A DNA stretch of 64,000 bases from Pseudomonas sp. UBA4194 (GTDB lineage: Bacteria > Pseudomonadota > Gammaproteobacteria > Pseudomonadales > Pseudomonadaceae): NCBI RefSeq assembly GCF_002379585.1, contig NZ_DFUE01000015.1, positions 34,583 to 98,582 of the forward strand, written 5' to 3'. The notes under the pieces are model-generated. The model saw nothing but the letters and a program-made list of their open reading frames with translations. It made no database searches and was not told the origin of the DNA. Shown here piece by piece: positions 57,852 to 64,000 of this stretch. Position 1 is the stretch's first letter, and the number at the start of each line of letters is the position of its first letter. The position numbers and the translations under genes are program-made.

Positions 57852-59576
57852 TCAGTCGCCGCGCGTGACGCGCAGCACCTCTTCGAGCGAGGTGATGCCG
57901 GCGACAGCCTGGCGCAGGCCCTCTTCATAGAGCGTGCGCAGCCCACCTCGGCGCGCGGCCTGCTCCAGAGTGGCGGCATCGGCCTGGCGCATCAGCAGCG
58001 AGCGCAGTTCTTCGCTCATCACCAGCAGTTCGGTGATGGCGCTGCGCCCGTGGTAGCCGCCGCCCGGCAAGTCAGTGGCCGGGCGGTAGAGCAGAATCGG
58101 GCGCTGGTCGGTGAAACGCTCCAGGCCATGCTCGGCCACCAACGCCGGCGGCGCCTCGAAGGGCACGCGGGTCAACGGATCGAGCCGGCGCACCAGGCGT
58201 TGCGCCAGAATACCCTTGACCGTGGAGGCGATCAGGTAACTCTCGACGCCCATGTCCAGCAGGCGGGTGATGCTCGCCGCAGCACTGTTGGTGTGCAGGG
58301 TGGACAGCACCAGGTGGCCAGTGAGGGAAGACTGGATGGCAATGCGGCAGGTTTCCAGATCGCGCATTTCGCCGATCATGATCACGTCCGGGTCTTGCCG
58401 GACGATGGAGCGCAGGGCGCCGGCAAAGTCCAGGCCGATGGCCGGCTTGACCTGGATCTGGTTGATGCCTTCGAGTTGGTACTCGACCGGGTCTTCCACG
58501 GTGATGATCTTGCGCTCGGCGGTATTGAGTCGCGACAGCGCGGTGTACAGGGTCGTGGTCTTGCCTGAGCCGGTAGGGCCGGTCACCAGCAGGATGCCAT
58601 GGGGGTTTTCCAGCACCTGGAGAAAGGTCTCCAGGCGTTCGCCATCCATGCCCAGGCTGGGGAAGTCGAAGCTCACCGTCTGGCGGTCGAGCAGGCGCAT
58701 CACCACCGATTCGCCAAAGCTGGTGGGCACCGTGCTGACCCGCAGATCCAGTTCCTTGCCCTGGATACGCAACATGATGCGACCATCCTGGGGCAGGCGG
58801 CGTTCAGCGATATCGAGCTTGGCCATGATTTTCAGGCGCGAGATGATCGCCGCCGAGGAACTGGACGGCGGGGCTTCGGCTTCATGCAACACGCCGTCGA
58901 TGCGGTAGCGCACTTTCAGCTGACTTTCGAAGGGCTCGATATGGATATCCGAGGCACGCTGCTCCACGGCCCGTTGCAGGATCAGGTTGACCAGGCGAAT
59001 CACCGGGGCTTCGCTGGCCAGGTCCTTGAGGTGTTCGATGTCCTCTTCACCGCCGCGGGCGTCGTCCAGTGTTTCGATCAGGGAACCCATGGCCGAGCGG
59101 CCCTGGCCATATAGACGTTCGATCAGACCGTCCACTTCGCTGGCGGGTGTGACCGAAACGTACACCGGCACCTGACAGGCGTAGCGCAGCGCTGCCAGGC
59201 CATAGCCTTCGCCAGGGTTGGCGGTCAGAACGTGTACGCCATCGGCGTGCGCGGCAACCGGCACCAGACGGTAGTGGCGCAGGAAACGTTCGCTGAGCGC
59301 CGGCAGGGGCTCGCCGGGTAACTCGACTGCATCGGCCAGTAACAGTGGCGCGCCCAGCGCAGCGGCCCACGCTTTGGCGAGGTCCAGTTCGGACACCAGA
59401 CCTAGCCGGGTCAACAGGTCTGTCAGCGTGGCGCCCTCGGATTCGCTGTCCAGGCGCTTGGCGCGTTCCAGGTCGGCGGCTTTCAAACCGGCATGGACGA
59501 GCAGCCAGTCACACACTCCGTCGAGGGAGTGGGTGGGCAGCTTCTGGCTATCGATGGGTGGAGAATTCAAGGGCAC
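57852..59576 (-). CDS. gspE: Type II secretion ATPase GspE
   Basis: The 574-residue hexameric ATPase has GspE motifs in order: an N-terminal domain, Walker A LVTGPTGSGKTTTLYTAL, Asp box TVEDPVEYQLEGINQIQV, Walker B VIMIGEMRDLETCRIAIQ and His box TGHLVLSTLHTNSA. It lacks the CxxC...CxxC zinc motif: the segment between LVRRLDPLTRVPFEA and GYHGRSAITELL contains no Cys. It powers pseudopilus assembly. The start is probably GTG 59576, with only a weak upstream AAAGCGAT. It is the first gene of the operon. Confidence 0.93.
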   Translation of the reverse strand: MPLNSPPIDSQKLPTHSLDGVCDWLLVHAGLKAADLERAKRLDSESEGATLTDLLTRLGLVSELDLAKAWAAALGAPLLLADAVELPGEPLPALSERFLRHYRLVPVAAHADGVHVLTANPGEGYGLAALRYACQVPVYVSVTPASEVDGLIERLYGQGRSAMGSLIETLDDARGGEEDIEHLKDLASEAPVIRLVNLILQRAVEQRASDIHIEPFESQLKVRYRIDGVLHEAEAPPSSSSAAIISRLKIMAKLDIAERRLPQDGRIMLRIQGKELDLRVSTVPTSFGESVVMRLLDRQTVSFDFPSLGMDGERLETFLQVLENPHGILLVTGPTGSGKTTTLYTALSRLNTAERKIITVEDPVEYQLEGINQIQVKPAIGLDFAGALRSIVRQDPDVIMIGEMRDLETCRIAIQSSLTGHLVLSTLHTNSAAASITRLLDMGVESYLIASTVKGILAQRLVRRLDPLTRVPFEAPPALVAEHGLERFTDQRPILLYRPATDLPGGGYHGRSAITELLVMSEELRSLLMRQADAATLEQAARRGGLRTLYEEGLRQAVAGITSLEEVLRVTRGD

Positions 59577-59654
59577 GGCGATCGCTTTGAATGATCATGG
59601 GCCTGTGAAGCGGCCCATGAAGAGGTAATACCTATTACGTTTATCGCGGCTGCG

Positions 59655-59882
59655 TTAGTTTGACGCAGGCTTGCTTTCATTACTCGGGCGGCCACGCTTG
59701 TTTTCATCGGCCTGGTTTTGTTTGTGTTGTTTCTGCTGGACTTTGGCGTTCTGAGTCTGGCTCATCACGGTGGAGTCGCTGGCGCCGGATACGGTGTCTT
59801 TGCTGTTCGATTCGGCGGCCATTGCGCTGGCGCTCATGGCAATAGTCAGGGCAGCCATTGCACCCAATAGTGGCAATTTCAT
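59655..59882 (-). CDS. Small secreted protein, Gln/Lys/Asn-rich (unknown)
   Basis: The 75-residue product starts with a Sec signal peptide (MKLPLLGAMAALTIAMSASA) followed by a hydrophilic tail rich in Gln, Lys, Asn and Ser (SQTQNAKVQQKQHKQNQADE). GGAGA lies 8 nt before the ATG. I recognise no domain; the mature tail is probably disordered. It lies 78 bp from the gspE start on the same strand and upstream of it, so it could be part of the same transcript, though no data show it is a secretion substrate. Confidence 0.65.
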   Translation of the reverse strand: MKLPLLGAMAALTIAMSASAMAAESNSKDTVSGASDSTVMSQTQNAKVQQKQHKQNQADENKRGRPSNESKPASN

Positions 59883-60360
59883 TACACGCTTCTCCAAAGT
59901 TTTGTTTCGAGGTTGAAACGGATCGCAGTCCTCGGTCGGATACCCCGTTCGCGCCCTTGATCGGCTGAAAACCCCGATTTACAAGGGTCTGATGGGGTGT
60001 ACCGGAAAAATGCTAAACCTACAGACCTATAGGTTTAAGGAGAGTTCAGCATGTATGTCAAAAAATTACAAAATGTTCCGACGGGTCACCTTTTCGTTTG
60101 ACTTCGATTTAAAACCCCTGTCTTAATTTAAATGCAGCGGGTAACTCCCCGTTCAAGTTAATGGCGTATTGCCATTCACCTTAGTTGTTGAAGGATATAT
60201 AACCCAAGTTCGTCGTTAGTCGAGTTGCCGTCATGTCCCGATCGTCGCTTCGTTGCAGAAGTTACGGTATAGGCCAACTATTGCCTGAAACAAAGGGCTG
60301 CGGCGCCTTGCCTGCGACATATGAGCGCGGGTGTATCTGGTACCTGGAGAGCGTTACTAC
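59883..60360. promoter_or_regulatory. AT-rich non-coding region before bglX, divergent from the small-protein gene
   Basis: The 478-bp region holds the promoters of both genes. AAACCTA...TAGGTTT (60015-60036) is an inverted repeat with an inner ACCTATAGGT palindrome. TTGACT (60098-60103) and CTTAAT (60122-60127), 18 bp apart, are the best -35/-10 candidates for bglX, leaving a leader of about 230 nt. Base composition here is clearly more AT-rich than the surrounding genes. No gene is visible. Confidence 0.45.
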
Positions 60361-63099
60361 ATGCGAAATCGTAAAACTATCGGTGCCCATTCGGCGCTGG
60401 CTTTGCTGAGCCTGGCCATCGGCCATGCCAACGCCGCAGACACCACGACGCAGGAGCAGTTGGCCGCCAAGGAATTGCGCGCCGACAAGGCCGCCGAGAA
60501 AACCCTGGCCAAGATGACCCAGGAAGAGAAGCTGGCCTACATCGGCGGCATCGGCGGGTGGGACGTCAAGCCGTTGACCCAGTACGGCGTGCCGCAGATT
60601 CATGGCGCCGACGGTGGCGCCGGCATCCGCTACACCAGCGAAGGCAACGACCCAGGTGTGGTGTACCCGTCCGGCCCCAACCTGGCCGCCACCTTCAACC
60701 CGCGCCGTGCCATCGATTTCGGCCGTGCCCTGGGCTACGACACTGCCACCGGCGGCTACCAGTTCGTCACCGGCCCAGGCATGAACCTGTACCGCATGCC
60801 CTGGAGCGGTCGCGCCTTCGAATACCTCTCCGGTGAAGACCCGTTCCTGGGCGCCAGCCTGGCGCCGGCCGTGATCAACGGTATCCAGCAGCGTCGTGTG
60901 TGGGCCGAAGCCAAGCACTACGCGGGCAACGACCAGGAAACCAACCGTTTCATCCTCAACCAGGTGATGCCTGAGCGCGTACTGCGCGAGTTGACCTTGC
61001 CGGCGTTCGAATCGTCGACCAAGAACAGCACCGTGGCGATGATGATGTGTTCGTTCCAGAAGGTGAACGGCGAGTACGCCTGCGAGAGCAAGCACCTGAT
61101 CGCCGACATCCTGAAGAAGGAGTGGGGCTTCAAGGGCCTGGTGCAGAGCGACTACAACGCTGTGGTGCATGGCTTGCCAGCGGCCCAGGCGGGTACCGAT
61201 CTGGACATGATGGGCGGCCAGATGAACAGTTCGGTGCTCAAGCCTTACCTGGACAGCGGCGAACTGGACATGGCGACCATCGACGACAAGGTCCGTCGCA
61301 TCCTCAAAAACATCTACCTGTACCAGTTCGACAAGTTCGATCCGCTCACCACGCACAACATGAACAGCGCCACCAGCAACAAGGTCGCCCTGAACATCGC
61401 CCGCGAAGGCATCGTGCTGCTCAAGAACCAGAACGACGTGCTGCCGCTGGACAAGGCCAAGGTCAAGCGCATCGCTGTGGTCGGTAACCTGGCCAAATAC
61501 GCACCGCCCACCGGTTTCGGCAGTGCCCACGTCGATGCTACCCGCTACATCAGCGAACTGAGCGGCCTGCAACAGATCGCCCCGAACGCTAAGGTCGAAT
61601 TCCTCGATGGCCTGTCCCTGGACCCGGCTGCCGCGCCGTGGACCACCACTGACAGCAAGGGCAACGAAGTTCCCGGCATGAAGGCCGAGTTCTTCACCAA
61701 TGCCAACTGGTCGGGCGACCCGTCGGCCACCCGCATCGACACCCATGTCGACATGGACTGGTCCACCGACGACATCCCGAGCAATGGCGACACCGCCAAC
61801 ACTTCCATTCGCTGGAGCGGCAAGGTCACCCCGACCACCAGCGGCGAGCAGGTGTTCAAGGTGCGCGCCGACGGTGCGATCCGCCTGTGGGTCAACGGTG
61901 AGAAAATCATCGACAACGGTGACGGCGAGAACATCACCAACAAGAGCATCCCGCCGACCATTCCCGAGTCGGGCAAGATCAAGCTCGAAGCCGGCAAGGC
62001 TTACGATGTGAAGCTCGAGTACTCGCGCCGTGACGGCTACCTGTCCACCATGGGTGGCCTGGTGGGTGTACAGATGGCCTGGGCCTCGCTGACGGCCCCG
62101 CAGGATCTGTCCAACTACGACGCCGTCGTGGTCGCCGTGGGCAACAGCAATGAGTACGAAGGCGAAGGTTTCGACCATAGCTTCGACCTGCCCGAGTACC
62201 AGAACGAGCTGATCCAGAACATCGCCAAGGTCAACCCCAACACGGTGGTGACGATGCACGGCGGCACTGCGCTGAAGATGAGCGACTGGATCGACCAGGT
62301 GCCGGCTGCACTGCATGCGTTCTATCCTGGGCAGAATGGCGGGCAGGCCCTGGCCGAGATTCTGTTCGGCAAGGTCAACCCATCGGGCAAGCTGCCGATC
62401 AGCATCGAGCGCAACATCGAAGACAACCCGCTGTACGCGGACTTCCCGAACTTCGACAATACCCGCACGCTAAAAGAGATCAGCTACAAGAATGATCTGA
62501 CCATGCTGGGCTACCGCGGCTACGACAAGACCGGCACCAAGCCGCTGTTCGCCTTCGGCCACGGCCTGTCGTACACCCAGTTCACCTACAACAATATCTC
62601 GGTCACCCCGGGTGTTGCAGTGGGCAATACGCCTATCAAGGTCTCGTTCGACCTGACCAACAGCGGCAAGCGCGCCGGTTCCGAAGTGGCCGAGTTGTAC
62701 GTCGGTCAGCAGCACCCGACCGTGGAACGTGCGGTCAAGGAGCTCAAGGGCTACAAGAAGGTGTTCCTGCAACCGGGCGAGACCCGTCGCGTGACCATCG
62801 AGCTCAACGACCGCTCGCTGGCGTACTTCGACGAAGCCAGCAAGCAGTGGGTAGTGGATGCCGATACCTTCGACATCAGCCTGGGTGCGGCGTCGGATGA
62901 CATTCGTCTGAAGGCCAAGCTGGTCAACTCGTTCCGTCAGGAATTGTCGACCACCACCAGCAATCCGCTGCCGCGCTCGGCGCTGAACTCCACCAAGGTG
63001 AGCTTGCCGGCGGTGAAGACCGGTGGCGTGTTTGACCAGAGCGAAAGCGTGGATGAAGGAACCGGCAACAGTGAATACGAGGGAAGTGCCGAGTATTGA
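60361..63099 (+). CDS. bglX: Exported GH3 beta-glucosidase with PA14 insert (BglX-like)
   Basis: The 912-residue protein has a signal peptide (about 25 residues, ending GHANA|AD) and a GH3 catalytic (beta/alpha)8 domain. WAEAKHYAGNDQE and GRAFEYLSGED are present, and the catalytic nucleophile is Asp264 in GLVQSDYNA, where most members have SDW. A PA14-type domain (about 440-590, GMKAEFFTNANWSGD) is inserted in the second half, followed by a C-terminal fibronectin-III-like domain (GSEVAELYVGQQHPTVERAV). ATG 60361 has GGAGAG 9 nt upstream. It probably releases glucose from beta-glucosides outside the cytoplasm. Whether the neighbouring type II system exports it is inferred, not shown. Confidence 0.9.
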   Translation: MRNRKTIGAHSALALLSLAIGHANAADTTTQEQLAAKELRADKAAEKTLAKMTQEEKLAYIGGIGGWDVKPLTQYGVPQIHGADGGAGIRYTSEGNDPGVVYPSGPNLAATFNPRRAIDFGRALGYDTATGGYQFVTGPGMNLYRMPWSGRAFEYLSGEDPFLGASLAPAVINGIQQRRVWAEAKHYAGNDQETNRFILNQVMPERVLRELTLPAFESSTKNSTVAMMMCSFQKVNGEYACESKHLIADILKKEWGFKGLVQSDYNAVVHGLPAAQAGTDLDMMGGQMNSSVLKPYLDSGELDMATIDDKVRRILKNIYLYQFDKFDPLTTHNMNSATSNKVALNIAREGIVLLKNQNDVLPLDKAKVKRIAVVGNLAKYAPPTGFGSAHVDATRYISELSGLQQIAPNAKVEFLDGLSLDPAAAPWTTTDSKGNEVPGMKAEFFTNANWSGDPSATRIDTHVDMDWSTDDIPSNGDTANTSIRWSGKVTPTTSGEQVFKVRADGAIRLWVNGEKIIDNGDGENITNKSIPPTIPESGKIKLEAGKAYDVKLEYSRRDGYLSTMGGLVGVQMAWASLTAPQDLSNYDAVVVAVGNSNEYEGEGFDHSFDLPEYQNELIQNIAKVNPNTVVTMHGGTALKMSDWIDQVPAALHAFYPGQNGGQALAEILFGKVNPSGKLPISIERNIEDNPLYADFPNFDNTRTLKEISYKNDLTMLGYRGYDKTGTKPLFAFGHGLSYTQFTYNNISVTPGVAVGNTPIKVSFDLTNSGKRAGSEVAELYVGQQHPTVERAVKELKGYKKVFLQPGETRRVTIELNDRSLAYFDEASKQWVVDADTFDISLGAASDDIRLKAKLVNSFRQELSTTTSNPLPRSALNSTKVSLPAVKTGGVFDQSESVDEGTGNSEYEGSAEY

Positions 63100-63109
63100 T
63101 TGAAAGGGT

Positions 63110-63142
63110 GTGCTGATGCTGTGAGGTGTGCAGCATCAGCAC
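63110..63142 (+). terminator. Hairpin downstream of bglX
   Basis: GTGCTGATGCTG and CAGCATCAGCAC form a perfect 12-bp stem with a 9-nt loop, 10 bp after the bglX stop. No T-run follows, so the call as a terminator is by position and strength only. Confidence 0.5.
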
Positions 63143-63143
63143 T

Positions 63144-63217
63144 GGCCTCATCGCGGGCAGAACCACCGGACCTGCCCCTGCACATTTGTGGGAGCGGGTT
63201 CTACCCGCGATGAGGCC
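63144..63217. repeat. REP-like palindrome (Pseudomonas type)
   Basis: Arms GGCCTCATCGCGGGCAGAACC (63144-63164) and GGTTCTACCCGCGATGAGGCC (63197-63217) are inverted with 20 of 21 positions matching. The sequence TTTGTGGGAGCGGGTTC, part of the right half, is a typical Pseudomonas REP core. It is between convergent bglX and TetR genes. Confidence 0.75.
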
Positions 63218-63230
63218 GGACTTGCCCACC

Positions 63231-63857
63231 TCACCCTCTGATGTCACGCTCCACCTGCGCCACATACCCATCGAAACGCGTAACCAGATCCACCGTCCCC
63301 GGAAACCGCAACCACTGCAGTTGCAAGCCATCCATCATCGCCAGCAACTGGTGAATCACCGCATCCAGATCCGCATCCCTGCGCACTTCTCCAAGTTCAA
63401 CCAAATGCTCCAGCCGCGCTCGCATGCGCCCATGAATCGCCACATACCGCGATTGAAACCACTCCCAGGCTGGGTGGCTGTCCACCATACTTTCGGCATT
63501 GAGAATACTGAACGCTCGAATCACACCAGGCGCTGTGGCATTGGAACGGTTGATCTGCTGCAGGCCATCCAGAAAGCTGCGCAATGTCGGTTCGCTCTGC
63601 AACTGATCGACGATCCGCTGGTTGACCTCGTCGCGACGAGCCAAAACCCCCATCAGCAGCGCCACCTTGCTGGGGAAATGGTGGAGCACCCCGGCCACCG
63701 AAATGCCCACCATCTCGGCGATGCGCGCAATCGAAGCGCCGCTGTAGCCCTCAATCGAAAACAATTGCAGCGCGGCGTCGAGCAGCTCCTCGCGGCGCTT
63801 CTCCCCCTTCGGCGCGCGGCGGGTACGTGGTAGCGAGTCAGGTGAAGTGTCGGTCAT
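63231..63857 (-). CDS. TetR-family transcriptional regulator
   Basis: The 208-residue protein has a TetR N-terminal DNA-binding domain (RREELLDAALQLFSIEGYSG followed by IAEMVGISVAGVLHHFPSK, residues about 18-62) and a helical C-terminal ligand domain. AAGGGA lies 7 nt before ATG 63857, where MTDTSPDS starts. It converges with bglX. The targets are unknown; the adjacent right-hand sequence to the window end (63858-64000) shows no gene. Confidence 0.9.
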   Translation of the reverse strand: MTDTSPDSLPRTRRAPKGEKRREELLDAALQLFSIEGYSGASIARIAEMVGISVAGVLHHFPSKVALLMGVLARRDEVNQRIVDQLQSEPTLRSFLDGLQQINRSNATAPGVIRAFSILNAESMVDSHPAWEWFQSRYVAIHGRMRARLEHLVELGEVRRDADLDAVIHQLLAMMDGLQLQWLRFPGTVDLVTRFDGYVAQVERDIRG

Positions 63858-64000
63858 GGGCCATCCCTTGCGAAAACGCTCCCCACCGTAAAACACCCAA
63901 CCGCCCCACGCAACTCCCGAACGCGATGTAGCACCGGCGTAAGCCGGGTCCGGGGCGCCGGGGTGTGTCAGGGGTGACGCGGCGGGGCCGGACGCGGCTT

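Noticed and set aside
60262..62316. Minus-strand open frame of about 680 codons opposite bglX
   Set aside because: Composition is that of an antisense shadow (His/Val/Gln rich), while the plus strand encodes a full GH3 enzyme.
1..64000. CRISPR arrays, tRNA/rRNA genes, phage or IS genes
   Set aside because: No regularly spaced direct repeats, no cloverleaf-like sequence and no transposase, integrase or phage structural motif was seen. The short palindromes do not have CRISPR spacing.

Overview
The window looks like chromosomal DNA of a soil- or plant-associated Pseudomonas (fluorescens/putida type lineage). Evidence: uniformly high GC, an OprD-family porin, an AzoR azoreductase, PoxB, many LysR-type regulators paired with amino-acid ABC transporters, and a downstream palindrome containing the GGGAGCGGG core typical of Pseudomonas REP sequences. 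I see no tRNA, rRNA, CRISPR array, IS element or prophage gene. About 50 protein genes are packed tightly, many with 4-bp ATGA/GTGA overlaps.

Left part (1-6.1 kb, all minus strand): a flavin-dependent monooxygenase, a RidA-family protein, an orphan PotA-like ABC ATPase and a quinone oxidoreductase, then a glutathione S-transferase, a divergent type II dehydroquinase and a GhrA-like 2-hydroxyacid dehydrogenase that runs off the left edge.

Nutrient-acquisition region (6.4-43.2 kb): a string of transport-plus-catabolism modules, most with their own LysR regulator. (i) 6.4-11.9 kb: LysR, a fused permease-ATPase, a PhyH dioxygenase, a solute-binding protein and a class II aldolase. (ii) 11.9-19.2 kb: LysR divergent from an aminotransferase, a complete polar amino-acid ABC transporter, a frameshifted amidohydrolase and an RraA-like aldolase. 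(iii) 19.3-21.4 kb: a TonB-dependent siderophore receptor. (iv) 21.5-27.9 kb: a GATE-domain membrane protein, a DadA-like oxidoreductase, an enolase-superfamily enzyme, an ABC permease and binding protein without an ATPase, and a divergent LysR. (v) 28.1-35.1 kb: an MFS symporter, an OprD-type porin, and a LysR divergent from an M20 peptidase, an aromatic-type aminotransferase and a YitT protein. (vi) 35.3-43.2 kb: a complete branched-chain-type ABC transporter translationally coupled to an aldehyde dehydrogenase and followed by a zinc alcohol dehydrogenase and an SDR.

Right part (43.5-64 kb): a DUF72 protein, pyruvate oxidase PoxB with a clear terminator, AzoR and a large MscS-type channel. 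Next comes an 11-gene type II secretion operon (gspE-F-G-H-I-J-K-L-M-C-like-D) whose secretin is a predicted lipoprotein, as in the Hxc system. It is followed by a small secreted protein, a large exported GH3 beta-glucosidase with a PA14 domain, and a TetR regulator. The proximity suggests, but does not prove, that BglX or the small protein is linked to the secretion system.

A 37-bp palindromic element (GGTCCCCTCACCCC...) recurs at five intergenic loci, once as a perfect inverted pair around a 64-bp tandem repeat. The best leads for unusual biology are the Hxc-like secretion cluster with its Cys-less GspE, the two multi-gene catabolic modules of unknown substrate (PhyH module; branched-chain ABC/ALDH/ADH/SDR operon), the dehydroquinase paralogue with an altered active-site loop, and the frameshifted amidohydrolase.
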